Positions 55,740 through 63,692 of a stretch of DNA of 64,000 bases are shown one piece after another; position 1 is the first letter of the stretch; each line of letters starts with the position of its first letter. Source of the DNA: Sulfurivermis fontis (lineage in GTDB: Bacteria; Pseudomonadota; Gammaproteobacteria; Thiohalomonadales; Thiohalomonadaceae); contig NZ_AP018724.1 of NCBI RefSeq assembly GCF_004001245.1, positions 674,501 through 738,500 of the forward strand. Direction: 5' to 3'. The position numbers and the translations under genes are program-made. The notes beneath the pieces were generated by a model, which was not told where the DNA came from, searched no databases, and saw only the letters and a program-made list of their open reading frames with translations.

Positions 55740-55958
55740 GTGTTCCCCGCGCACGCGGCATGAGTCAGAAATGGTGATGTCAAGACCTGACCCCGAATAT
55801 TCTTCCGACCGTGTCGCCGGCAAGACCCCTGATCGGCGAGACCAAGCAGCTCTCCACCAAGATATTCCCCCGCGCCACCGCCCACAGTGTCGAGTGTTCC
55901 CCGCGCACGCGGCATGAGTCAGAAATGGTGATGTCAAGACCTGACCCCGAATATTCTT
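55651..55958 (+). repeat. Exact tandem duplication, 154 bp x 2
   Basis: Positions 55651-55804 and 55805-55958 appear identical. Each unit holds the last 89 bp of the oversized spacer, the first 19 bp of a CRISPR repeat (55740-55758 and 55894-55912), the 44-bp CATGAG...AATATTC element and TT. A third copy of only the element follows (55964-56007) before the last seven bases of a CRISPR repeat (TGAACCG, 56008-56014). Confidence 0.88.
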
Positions 55959-56007
55959 TACGGCATGAGTCAGAAATGGTGATGTCAAGACCTGACCCCG
56001 AATATTC
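55759..56007. repeat. Short repeated element inserted in CRISPR repeats (three copies)
   Basis: The 44-bp unit starts CATGAGTCAGAAATGGTGAT, contains GTCAAGACCTGACCCC and ends GAATATTC. Copies lie at 55759-55802, 55913-55956 and 55964-56007. The first two follow exactly base 19 of a CRISPR repeat, and the third is followed by the repeat's last seven bases, so a single repeat was split with loss of GGA. I associate the GTCAAGACCTGACCCC core with repeats near REP-associated transposases in proteobacteria, from memory only. Confidence 0.6.
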
Positions 56008-56858
56008 TGAACCGCCAGCCACGGCAGCAGGACTTCGGGGCAGGTGATGTTCCCCGCGCACGCGGGGATGAACCGAACGCCGCCGCCAATCGCTTATGGG
56101 ATGCGTAGTGTTCCCCGCGCACGCGGGGATGAACCGCGATCTGCGCCTCGGCGCCGGACAGCGTGACCGTGTTCCCCGCGCACGCGGGGATGAACCGCTG
56201 GCCAGCAGCGGCAGTCCGTCGATCTCGGCGTGTTCCCCGCGCACGCGGGGATGAACCGTCCCAGATGCTGAATTCATTGATGCCAGCAATGTGTTCCCCG
56301 CGCACGCGGGGATGAACCGGCCGACGCCGGGCACCAGAAGCAGGCGCAGCGGTGTTCCCCGCGCACGCGGGGATGAACCGCGATTGGCGGCGGCGTTCTT
56401 GGCGCCCTCGCTGTGTTCCCCGCGCACGCGGGGATGAACCGATGATGCGCCGAATGACCGCCGATTGCCTGCCGTGTTCCCCGCGCACGCGGGGATGAAC
56501 CGCCAGCGGCGGAACTCGGTGTCAGGGATTGGATGTGTTCCCCGCGCACGCGGGGATGAACCGTTGACCGGCGAATTCTCCGGAGTGCGCAGCACGTGTT
56601 CCCCGCGCACGCGGGGATGAACCGCAGCTTGAGAACAGCGCCACACCGTAGGGATTGTGTTCCCCGCGCACGCGGGGATGAACCGAAATCAAGGCGGGGG
56701 CGTAACCATGGCTGGATGTGTTCCCCGCGCACGCGGGGATGAACCGCCACCGATGTGGCCGCCTCGCTGGGGCTCGACATGTTCCCCGCGCACGCGGGGA
56801 TGAACCGTCCATGACGAGGACCTGGGCGCAGTCTCCTTCGTGTTCCCCGCGCACGCGG

Positions 56859-56935
56859 CATGAGTCAGAAATGGTGATGTCAAGACCTGACCCCGAATAT
56901 GTGCGAATATGATGTCAAGACCTGACCCCGAATAT
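56859..56935. repeat. Same short element at the trailer end (one full, one partial copy)
   Basis: The element CATGAGTCAGAAATGGTGAT...GAATAT follows base 19 of the last, truncated CRISPR repeat (56859-56900). A partial second copy, GATGTCAAGACCTGACCCCG with AATAT, is at 56911-56935, flanked by GCGAATATG repeats. The junction inside the CRISPR repeat is identical to the two internal ones at 55758/55759 and 55912/55913. Confidence 0.6.
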
Positions 56936-57066
56936 GCGAATATGCTGTTCTTTAATAATTTGGTAAGCTGCATATCCATGAGTGCGGGAGCAATCTCATC
57001 TTCTGGGGCATGGTTCGCGCATTCATGGTTTTATCCGTATTTACAGCGCAATGTTGCGAGTACGGT
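56936..57066 (+). promoter_or_regulatory. Putative leader of CRISPR-2
   Basis: The 131 bp before the second array are locally AT-rich (CTGTTCTTTAATAATTTGGT at about 56944-56963), which contrasts with the GC-rich surroundings and is common in leaders. No coding frame stands out. Its position upstream of the repeats, in the orientation set by the ATTGAAAC repeat ends, fits a leader. Confidence 0.45.
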
Positions 57067-57461
57067 GCATCACCCGCTCACCAGAGCGGGTGCGGATTGA
57101 AACCCGGACTGACCACTTGTTGTCGACGCACAGGAAGGGCATCACCCGCTCACCAGAGCGGGTGCGGATTGAAACAGCAAGGAGCAGATCAAGCAGCTCA
57201 AGGATGAGCGCATCACCCGCTCACCAGAGCGGGTGCGGATTGAAACGAGCTGGAGGCCACCGATGTGTGGGGCGGCAGCACGCATCACCCGCTCACCAGA
57301 GCGGGTGCGGATTGAAACATCGTGCCGACCGCCGAAGCGGTGGTGGGTCGTCGCATCACCCGCTCACCAGAGCGGGTGCGGATTGAAACTCGATCACGGC
57401 CTTGACGTCCTTCAGGGCCGTTTCGCATCACCCGCTCACCAGAGCGGGTGCGGATTGAAAC
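57067..57461 (+). CRISPR. CRISPR-2: six 37-bp repeats, no cas genes nearby
   Basis: Six identical repeats start at 57067, 57139, 57210, 57282, 57353 and 57425. Each begins GCATCACCCGCTC, has loop ACCA and second arm GAGCGGGTG, and ends CGGATTGAAAC; the perfect stem is 9 bp. The five spacers are 34-35 nt. The ATTGAAAC end is typical of 5' handles in type I-B, I-C, I-D and III systems, not I-E, so Cas6e encoded here should not process it. No matching cas genes occur in the window. Confidence 0.95.
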
Positions 57462-57603
57462 CGCGAACCGTCAAGCAGTTCAGATCGTTACGCCATCTGG
57501 CCCTCGATAGTACGCAATATCGTTGCAGCGAGCGTTTCTCCGGTACCGATGATATTGGTTATCTCTTTGGTTTTGAGACCGACGGCGTCCCGAATATTGA
57601 TTC

Positions 57604-57975
57604 TCACCGCTTACGAGTTGTCTTCAGCAATGTATCTATGACTTCCTTGAGCACTTCGCGGTAGGCCTTGGGTAAGGCTTGCCATGCGGCGGCTAGATTT
57701 TGGGCGTCCTTGGGGAGGGTGTGATAGGTGGTATCACTATCTTCTCGTACGGCTCCGTGGGCCTGGTCCAGCCAGCCGTGCGGTTTTTTTAGCCTCTGCT
57801 CGATAGTTCTTGCCGTGGTCGAGCCGATGTTGCGCATTTGATTTTTGTTGCTGAAGTAGCGGGAGATGTAGCTGGGATCTTTGCCGATGAAACGGGAAAA
57901 CTCGGCCAGATTACCGTTGAATTCTTCGTCGATGATGCGGCGCAGGTTATGCCGGCGGATTTGGCTGATTTCCAT
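57604..57975 (-). CDS. Phage-type helix-turn-helix repressor
   Basis: The product has 123 residues from ATG at 57975. The HTH lies at about residues 5-60: NLRRIIDEEFNGNLAEFSRFIGKDPSYISRYFSNKNQMRNIGSTTARTIEQRLKKPHGWLDQ. Its second half (LPKDAQNLAAAWQALPKAYREVLKEVIDTLLKTT) is helical and may mediate dimerisation; there is no LexA-like peptidase domain. An upstream extension to 58020 is less likely because it crosses the operators. It faces away from a 53-codon gene across an operator-like gap. Confidence 0.75.
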   Translation of the reverse strand: MEISQIRRHNLRRIIDEEFNGNLAEFSRFIGKDPSYISRYFSNKNQMRNIGSTTARTIEQRLKKPHGWLDQAHGAVREDSDTTYHTLPKDAQNLAAAWQALPKAYREVLKEVIDTLLKTTRKR

Positions 57976-58100
57976 GGAAGGCAAGGGTACTGCCGGCGTG
58001 ATCAAATTGGTAAGTGCCAACTTGGTATGCTATCATTAAAAAAACGTACCATATTGGTTCATGGTGAATTTGGCGGTAATGGACGCATAGGGACGCAGCG
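57976..58100. promoter_or_regulatory. Divergent operator region with TTGG/CCAA palindromes
   Basis: Three related sites are visible: TTGGTAAGTGCCAA at 58007-58020 (palindromic ends), a single TTGGTA at 58023-58028 and the palindrome ACCATATTGGT at 58048-58058. An A-run lies between the last two. The layout, with several half-sites TTGGTA between a repressor gene and a divergent small gene, resembles a phage immunity region. Confidence 0.5.
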
Positions 58101-58262
58101 ATGAATGACATGGAAGAGGATATTCGGGAGCAGATTGCAGAGTTGGAGGCGATTCTTGCGGACTGGGAGGATGACGGTTCGTATGAGCGCCGCTGGACCT
58201 ATCAGTTGCTGAGCCTTTGTCTGGAATGGTGGAAAGCCAAGATGCGGCGCGGACTCCATTGA
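58101..58262 (+). CDS. Small 53-residue acidic protein, unknown
   Basis: ATG at 58101 opens a 53-codon frame ending TGA at 58260-58262. The protein starts MNDMEEDIREQIAELEAILA, continues DWEDDGSYERRWTYQLLSLC and ends in a basic helix. It is rich in Glu/Asp at the front and Trp/Arg at the back. AGGGA lies about 8 bases upstream. Its place opposite a phage-type repressor suggests a Cro-like or repressor-controlled gene, but there is no HTH that I can recognise. Confidence 0.5.
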   Translation: MNDMEEDIREQIAELEAILADWEDDGSYERRWTYQLLSLCLEWWKAKMRRGLH

Positions 58263-58345
58263 GCCCGGGTAGGGTACGATCATCTTTCGCTGTGTTGGCC
58301 TGCTTATTCCTTACACGGAATCTGGTCAGATGTTCAATGGCTTAG

Positions 58346-58550
58346 GGAAGCTCTGAATAAGTTCAGAGCTTCCGCGGCACAGGGATGTGCCGCCATTTTT
58401 CAACGACGATAAGTCGTTGAAAAATGAAGCCGAGCGAAAATCACACTTTTCGCTTGGCGTGGTTTTGTCCACGGATGGACTTATGTCGCGCAGCCCAGGG
58501 AGGGGCGGGAGCGACCTGAGAAGTCCAGGATGGACTTATTCAGACCTTCC
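58346..58550 (+). mobile_element. 205-bp IS5-like MITE, copy 3
   Basis: This copy is nearly identical to copy 1, including all hairpins; one G-T wobble change appears in the GCCAAGCGAAAA stem. The flanks are TTAG at 58342-58345 and 58551-58554, a different target duplication from the other two copies. Its right tip supplies the last codons and the stop of the gene at 58540-59316. It marks the right edge of the CRISPR island. Confidence 0.85.
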
Positions 58551-59316
58551 TTAGTTTGGCAATCTCGCGCAGTTTCGGCACGGCCAGGCCGAATTGATCG
58601 GCGTGCTGCAGGGCGCGGGCGAGGCGCGCGGGGGCGGAGCGTCCCATGCACTTATGCCGCAGATCACCCTCGATGCCTTCCACCATGCCAGTGATGAGCC
58701 GGTCGCGCGGCAGTTCCGCGCCGATCAGCCGGAACTGGATGTCCATTACCTCGTCGGCCACTTCGCGCGCCAGCGCCTGGTGTTGATTCCACAGCGCATC
58801 GACGTCGGTGCCGGCGGGCAGGGCGAGGCCGGCGATGTTGGTGGTGAGGATGTAGACGTTTTTGCGCACCAGTTCGAAGGTGAGTTCTTCGCTGCTGCCC
58901 AGTTCCCATACCGGTATGTCCAGCGACTCCAGCGCGCGCTCGATGATGGGCGCGGCGGGGCCGTATACCGGCGAGGGCACCAGCACCTTGTAGTCTTGTC
59001 CCTTCTTCTTCTCGAACCACACGGCGATTACCGTCGGGTCGTCGATGCCGTGCGGCTGCCAGTCGCGCGGCAGCAGCTCGTTCTGCAGCAGGCCGAGGCG
59101 ATCGCGCCAGGCGGTGGGAAGCTTGGCCAGGACCGGCTGCAGGTCGTCTTCGCCGACGGTGACCAGCACCAGCAGGGGCTGTGGCACGGCGGCGGCGACC
59201 TGCGCCATGTCCATCTGCCGCGTGACCGGCACGAGCGGGTGGCCCTGCCGGAGCAGGCCGCGGCTGAATACGCCGGCCATTTCGCCGGTGCCGATGACGA
59301 TGACGGGATGATCCAT
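58540..59316 (-). CDS. Rossmann-fold NAD(P)-binding protein of unknown substrate
   Basis: The product has 258 residues. The N-terminus DHPVIVIGTGEMAGVFSRGLLRQGHPLVPVTR is a dinucleotide-binding motif (GxGxMA). A C-terminal helical domain follows, as in ketopantoate-reductase-like or 6-phosphogluconate-dehydrogenase-like folds. I do not recognise a specific enzyme. ATG at 59316 replaces a much longer frame that lacks similarity. The final LRKV and the TGA stop lie in the MITE tip; without the insertion the frame would have ended IAKLSH a few bases later, so the protein is barely changed. Confidence 0.78.
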   Translation of the reverse strand: MDHPVIVIGTGEMAGVFSRGLLRQGHPLVPVTRQMDMAQVAAAVPQPLLVLVTVGEDDLQPVLAKLPTAWRDRLGLLQNELLPRDWQPHGIDDPTVIAVWFEKKKGQDYKVLVPSPVYGPAAPIIERALESLDIPVWELGSSEELTFELVRKNVYILTTNIAGLALPAGTDVDALWNQHQALAREVADEVMDIQFRLIGAELPRDRLITGMVEGIEGDLRHKCMGRSAPARLARALQHADQFGLAVPKLREIAKLRKV

Positions 59317-59347
59317 GGTGTAACCCTTGTGTTGGTGCCGCGATATC

Positions 59348-59378
59348 GTAGGAGCGAATCGTATTCGCGCCCGGCCGG
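59348..59378 (+). repeat. REP-like extragenic palindrome
   Basis: GTAGGAGCGAATCGTATTCG, then CGCCCGGCCGG, lies in the 62-bp gap between the DUF2322 gene and the Rossmann-fold gene. It shares the GTAGGAGCGA core and a CGTATTCGCG-like second half with the paired elements at 13235-13300. Confidence 0.55.
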
Positions 59379-59696
59379 CTATTTGCCGATGCGCACGTCG
59401 TAGCGGAGATTCTGTTCCATCACCTGCAGCAGGCGATCGATGTTGGGGTGCTTGCCGGGGTGGGCGCGGGCGTCCGGCGTGTGCTCGGCATACAGCGCCA
59501 GTCCTTCCTCTGCCGCCGCGGCATTGATGCTGCCGTGCTTTTGCCACAGGGCGTGATAGACGCGCAGCGAGCCGGCCTGGCCCGGTTTGTTTTCGATCAC
59601 CGCGGCGACATCGCCGCTGTCGTGCGCGATCAGTTCAAGGTGCGCGATGCCGTCGACGGCGGGCAGGGTGGGCAGGATTTCCGCAAAGATGGTCAT
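59379..59696 (-). CDS. DUF2322 family protein
   Basis: A 105-residue protein with the DUF2322 pattern: LPTLPAVDGIAHLELIAHDSGDVAAVIENKPGQAGSLRVYHALWQKHGSINAAAAEEGLALYAEHTPDARAHPGKHPNIDRLLQV. It has no signal peptide, Cys or known catalytic motif. Function is unknown. ATG at 59696 is chosen because the upstream extension to 59777 is not similar to the family. Confidence 0.8.
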   Translation of the reverse strand: MTIFAEILPTLPAVDGIAHLELIAHDSGDVAAVIENKPGQAGSLRVYHALWQKHGSINAAAAEEGLALYAEHTPDARAHPGKHPNIDRLLQVMEQNLRYDVRIGK

Positions 59697-59773
59697 GTTT
59701 TTCTCCGGCGTTGACTGGCGCGTATTGTACGGAAAATGCCCGCAGGGTGCGCATCGCACAGCGATGGGCGATC

Positions 59774-61243
59774 TCAACGGCCATGGTGCGCACCCTGCAT
59801 CGACAGCAGGGCGGCGAGGTCGAGGTGCTGTTCCGCCGCGTCGGCCAGGCGATCGATCTGCGCCTCGCGCTGCGCCGGATAGTCGGGGCTGCGCACGTCA
59901 TGCAGCCCGGCCCAGCGCAGCAGTGCGTCGCAGGCGGCGGGTTCGTCGAACAGGCCGTGCAGGTAGGTGGCCATCACCTGGCCATCGGCGGAGCGCGCGC
60001 CGTCGGGGCGGCCGTCAAGGATACAGGCCGGTCGTTGCAGGGCGGGGCCATGGCTCACGCCGCAATGGATCTCGTAACCGCTGAGCGCCACCTCGCTGCC
60101 GGCGAGCACACCGCTGACGCGGCGCAGCTGCTTCTCCGTCTCCAGCGTGGTTTCCAGATCGAGCAGGCCGAGGCCGGCACTGGAGCCGGCGCGGCCTTCG
60201 ATGCCGTGCGGGTCATGGATGGCGGTGCCCAGCATCTGCAGGCCGCCGCAGATGCCGAGCACCTTGCCGCCGTAGCGCAGATGACGTAACAGTTGCGTAT
60301 CCCACTGTCGGGCGCGCAGAATGGCGAGGTCGTCGCGCACGTTCTTGCTGCCGGGCAGGATCACCAGGTCGCTCGGCGGCAGCGCCTCGCCCGGTGCCAC
60401 GAAGTGCAGCTCCACCTGCGGATGCAGACGCAGGGCATCGAAGTCGGTGTGGTTGCTGATGCGCGGCAGCAGCGGCACGCTGACGACGAGTTTGTCGGTG
60501 CTGTTGGCGCTCCAGCGCAGGCGATCGCCGAGACCATCCTCCGCTTCCAGGTGCAGGTCGTGCAGCCAGGGCAGCACGCCGAATACCTGCTTGCCGGTTT
60601 TCTGCTCCAGCCAGTCGAGGCCCGGCTGCAGCAGGGCGATGTCGCCGCGGAAGCGGTTGATGATGAAGCCGCGCACGCGCGCGCGTTCGCTGTCGCTGAG
60701 CAGCTCCAGCGTGCCGACGATCTGGGCGAACACGCCGCCCTTGTCGATATCGGCCACCAGCACCACCGGGCAGTCGACTGCTTCCGCAAAGCCCATGTTG
60801 GCGATGTCGCGTTCCCGCAGGTTGATCTCCGCCGGGCTGCCGGCACCTTCCACCATGATCGCGTCATATTGCGCACACAGGCGCGCATACGATTCCAGCA
60901 CCGCGGCCATGGCGCGCGGCTTGTACCGGTGATAGGCCACGGCATCGAGATTGGTGAGTGCGCGGCCGTGGATGATCACCTGGGCGCCGGTGTCGCTGTT
61001 GGGCTTGAGCAGCACCGGGTTCATGTCGGTGTGCGGCGGCAGGCCGCAGGCCTGCGCCTGTACCGCCTGGGCGCGACCGATCTCGCCGCCGTCGATGGTG
61101 ACCGCGCTGTTCAGCGCCATGTTCTGCGGCTTGAACGGCGCCACGCGCACGCCGCGCCGATGCAGCACGCGGCACAGCGCCGCCACCAGGGTGGACTTGC
61201 CGGCGTCGGAGCCGGTGCCTTGGATCATCAGTGTGCCGTACAT
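59774..61243 (-). CDS. cbiP: Cobyric acid synthase
   Basis: The enzyme amidates adenosylcobyrinic acid a,c-diamide at four positions using glutamine and ATP. The 489-residue protein (also named CobQ) starts [25 protein letters not shown] with its P-loop and carries [33 protein letters not shown] and the class I glutamine amidotransferase Cys in [10 protein letters not shown]. The catalytic His is in YLHGLFD. It is the last of a minus-strand cobalamin run. Confidence 0.95.
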   Translation of the reverse strand: MYGTLMIQGTGSDAGKSTLVAALCRVLHRRGVRVAPFKPQNMALNSAVTIDGGEIGRAQAVQAQACGLPPHTDMNPVLLKPNSDTGAQVIIHGRALTNLDAVAYHRYKPRAMAAVLESYARLCAQYDAIMVEGAGSPAEINLRERDIANMGFAEAVDCPVVLVADIDKGGVFAQIVGTLELLSDSERARVRGFIINRFRGDIALLQPGLDWLEQKTGKQVFGVLPWLHDLHLEAEDGLGDRLRWSANSTDKLVVSVPLLPRISNHTDFDALRLHPQVELHFVAPGEALPPSDLVILPGSKNVRDDLAILRARQWDTQLLRHLRYGGKVLGICGGLQMLGTAIHDPHGIEGRAGSSAGLGLLDLETTLETEKQLRRVSGVLAGSEVALSGYEIHCGVSHGPALQRPACILDGRPDGARSADGQVMATYLHGLFDEPAACDALLRWAGLHDVRSPDYPAQREAQIDRLADAAEQHLDLAALLSMQGAHHGR

Positions 61244-61393
61244 GTCTCGTGTTTCAGTTCTGTAGGGGGCAGGCGCAGCGTAGCCTCAAGCGGACAGGTA
61301 CAAGAGACGAGATACGAGATACAAGGCCGGTGTGCTCTCGTTCATTCTCGGCCAGGGCATGGATGTCGCGGCGCAGCGCGCACCCCGCGGGAA

Positions 61394-62281
61394 TCAGGGT
61401 TGTCTCCGCGCCCGTGCCTCTTCCAGCCGCGCGCACAGCTGCGCGGCGCCTGTGAGGAGGCGCGGGCCGTGGCGTTGCAGGATGTCGGGCGGGATGAAGT
61501 ACAGGTTGTCCAGGCGTACGGCCGGCAGCTGCTGCCAGCGCCGCCAGTCGTCCAGCCATTCGGGGCGGGACTCGCCCATGCCGCTGGCAACGATTACCTC
61601 CGGCGCCGCCTGCAGTACCGCTTCCTCCGATACTGTTGGCGTTACCGTGCCCAGTGTGCCGAAGACATTGCGGCCGCCGCACAGGGTGAGCACCTTGCCG
61701 ATGAGATGCTGATCGTTGACGGTCATCAGCGGCCGGTTCCAGACCTGGTAGAACACCGTGATGGGCGGCTGCCGGGCATAGCGCGCGCGCAGCTCCGCCA
61801 GCCTGAGGCGGTAGGCGGTGGCGGCGGCAGCGGCCTGCTGTTCCGTGGCGCCCAGTTGTCCGAGGCGTTCGAGGGTGCTGGCAACGGCGTCCAGTTCGTG
61901 CGGGTCGCTGATGTACAGCGTGAGGCCGAGGCGGCGCAGGGTGTCGAGTTGCGCCGGGTGATTGCCCTCGCGCCATCCCACCACCAGGTCCGGTGCGAGG
62001 GCGGCGATGTGCTCCACGTCCAGATTGTTGTAGCCGCCGACGCGCGGGATCTCGCGCGCTTGCGGCGGATAGTCGCTGTAGCTCACTGCACCGACGATGC
62101 GTGTGCCGAGACCGGCGGCGTAGAGGATTTCGGTGGCGTGCGGCGCCAGGCTGACGATGCGCTGTGCCGGTTGTGCCAGGGTCACGCTGTGGCCAAGGTC
62201 GTCGGTTACGGTGAGCGGCGCAGCCTGCGCGACAACAGCGAGGCAGCACAGCAGCGCGACAATCAGGCGGTGCGTGTTCAA
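61394..62281 (-). CDS. btuF: Periplasmic cobalamin-binding protein BtuF
   Basis: A 295-residue class III solute-binding protein. The signal peptide MNTHRLIVALLCCLAVVAQA precedes the two-lobed domain beginning APLTVTDDLGHSVTLAQPAQRIVSLAPHATEILYAAGLG. Further blocks are VGGYNNLDVEHIAALAPDLVVGWREGNH and FYQVWNRPLMTVNDQHLIGKVLTLCGGRN, which favour the BtuF subfamily over siderophore binders. It overlaps cobO by 4 bp. No btuC or btuD is present in the window. Confidence 0.9.
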   Translation of the reverse strand: MNTHRLIVALLCCLAVVAQAAPLTVTDDLGHSVTLAQPAQRIVSLAPHATEILYAAGLGTRIVGAVSYSDYPPQAREIPRVGGYNNLDVEHIAALAPDLVVGWREGNHPAQLDTLRRLGLTLYISDPHELDAVASTLERLGQLGATEQQAAAAATAYRLRLAELRARYARQPPITVFYQVWNRPLMTVNDQHLIGKVLTLCGGRNVFGTLGTVTPTVSEEAVLQAAPEVIVASGMGESRPEWLDDWRRWQQLPAVRLDNLYFIPPDILQRHGPRLLTGAAQLCARLEEARARRQP

Positions 62282-62880
62282 AACTCGACCCCCACCTGCG
62301 CCTTGATGCCGGCCTTGAAGGCATGCTTCACCTCGCGCATCTCGGTGACGGTGTCGGCCAGTGCGATCAGTTCATCCGGCGCGCCGCGTCCGGTGATGAT
62401 CACATGCTGCATCGCGGGACGTTGCTGCAAGGCGATCAATACCTCATCCAGCGGCAGGTAGCGGTACTTCAGCACGATGTTGAGTTCGTCCAGCACCACC
62501 AGGTCGATGGCCGCATCGCGCAACAGGCCGGCTGCGATCTCCCATCCCTTGCGCGCCGTTGCCTCGTCCTGGGTGCGGTTTTGCGTGTCCCAGGTGTAGC
62601 CGTCGCCGGTGACGTGAAACGGCGCGGCGGTGTGCTGCCTGAAGAACATCTCCTCGCCGGTGGCGCCGCGTCCCTTGATGAACTGGACGATGCCCACCTT
62701 CATGCCGTGGCCGAGGGCGCGCAGGGCCAGGCCGAAGGCGGCCAAGCTCTTGCCCTTGCCGTTGCCGGTGTTGACGACGAGCACGCCGCGCTCGCCGGTG
62801 GCCTGGGCGATCCTTTCCTCCACCACGGCCTTCTTGCGCGCCATGCGTTGGTTATGGCGCTGGTCGTCAGCGTGGCTCAT
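62278..62880 (-). CDS. cobO: Cob(I)yrinic acid a,c-diamide adenosyltransferase
   Basis: CobO/CobA attaches the adenosyl group to reduced corrinoid. The 200-residue protein starts MSHADDQRHNQRMARKKAVVEERIAQATGERGVLVVNTGNGKGKS with the P-loop GNGKGKS. It continues with VGIVQFIKGRGATGEE, LVVLDELNIVLKYRYLP and VIITGRGAPDELIALAD, all diagnostic. ATG at 62880 overlaps the stop of the upstream binding-protein gene. A second, unrelated adenosyltransferase (PduO type) lies nearby. Confidence 0.95.
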   Translation of the reverse strand: MSHADDQRHNQRMARKKAVVEERIAQATGERGVLVVNTGNGKGKSLAAFGLALRALGHGMKVGIVQFIKGRGATGEEMFFRQHTAAPFHVTGDGYTWDTQNRTQDEATARKGWEIAAGLLRDAAIDLVVLDELNIVLKYRYLPLDEVLIALQQRPAMQHVIITGRGAPDELIALADTVTEMREVKHAFKAGIKAQVGVEF

Positions 62881-63686
62881 CGGCGGTTCCACAGGTGCTG
62901 TTGTTGTTGCAGTTCGGCCAGGCCTTCCAGCAGCACCGGCGCCGGGTGGAGAAACTTTTCGCCGTCCAGGTGCACGATCTGCAGCGGGGTCTGCGGCATG
63001 ATCAGGGCGCACTGCCTGCTTTGCGTGCGCTCGAACACGAACAGCAGCTCCGGTTGCAGCGTGTCGATCAGTTCATTGAGCGTGGCGACCTCCTCACCCG
63101 GTTTGATATGGCGGATCGTCGCTGCCGTTTCGACGTTGACGAAACCGGCGTGGCTGAACAGGTCGGAGAGCCAGCGCTTGCGGCCGAAGGCGTAGGGCGT
63201 GCCGGAGCAGGCGGAGAGCAGCAGGATCTTCTTGCCATGGCCGTTTATTGCCGCGGCCTGTTCCTGCCATCGACGGTGAAAGGCGCTGACGCGCTGCTCG
63301 ATGTCGCCCATCCCCGCTGCGTGGCCGATGAGGCGCAGGTTGTCCTCGATCTGCGCCATGCTCTCGAAGCCGCCGAGGCGGAAGCCGCGCGCGCCCGGCG
63401 GTGTTGCCGCGGCCAGTTTTTCCGCCGTGGTCCAGTCCGAGGTGAACAGCAGGTCCGGCGCCAGGGTGTGGATGGCGGCGGCATCCGGATCGAGTATGCC
63501 GCCGGTGTGCGGGCGGTCGAGGCTGTCGTAGCGGCTGACGCCGACGATGCACGGCTCCAGACCGAGCCACTGCAGCGTCTTGGTGATGTAGGGCGACTGG
63601 CTGACGATGCGCGGGCAGTCGTGGGGGGCGCCGCTCGCGGCGGCGGTGAACAGTGACAGGGCGAGGGCGAGCAGTAGATGGCGCAT
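62877..63686 (-). CDS. Second BtuF-like periplasmic binding protein
   Basis: A 269-residue protein. The signal peptide MRHLLLALALSLFTAAASGA is followed by a class III binding-protein fold, HDCPRIVSQSPYITKTLQWLGLEPCIVGVSRYDSLDRPHTGGILDPDAAAIHTLAPDLLFTSDWTT. It is diverged from the BtuF at 61.4 kb and contains Cys residues at mature positions near 3 and 25. The substrate may be a corrinoid or another metal chelate; gene order favours a corrinoid. It overlaps cobO by 4 bp. Confidence 0.85.
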   Translation of the reverse strand: MRHLLLALALSLFTAAASGAPHDCPRIVSQSPYITKTLQWLGLEPCIVGVSRYDSLDRPHTGGILDPDAAAIHTLAPDLLFTSDWTTAEKLAAATPPGARGFRLGGFESMAQIEDNLRLIGHAAGMGDIEQRVSAFHRRWQEQAAAINGHGKKILLLSACSGTPYAFGRKRWLSDLFSHAGFVNVETAATIRHIKPGEEVATLNELIDTLQPELLFVFERTQSRQCALIMPQTPLQIVHLDGEKFLHPAPVLLEGLAELQQQQHLWNRR

Positions 63687-63692
63687 GACGGG

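Larger units (their letters stand above)
55274..56858 (+). CRISPR. CRISPR-1, trailer segment: 18 intact repeats plus broken ones
   Basis: The array resumes right after the IS target duplication. Five intact repeats start at 55274, 55336, 55397, 55458 and 55519. A rearranged stretch (55548-56014) follows, then thirteen intact repeats from 56047 to 56779 at 61-bp steps and a truncated last repeat at 56840-56858. Several repeats begin with A instead of G (55397, 55458, 55519, 56047, 56779), and the one at 55336 has GTG in place of GCG in the second arm. Such decay marks the old, leader-distal end. Confidence 0.95.

Noticed and set aside
60293-62461. A 722-codon plus-strand frame over the cobalamin genes
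   Set aside because: It is antisense to cbiP, btuF and cobO, has Arg/His/Gln-rich shadow composition and no domain. The minus-strand genes are unambiguous.
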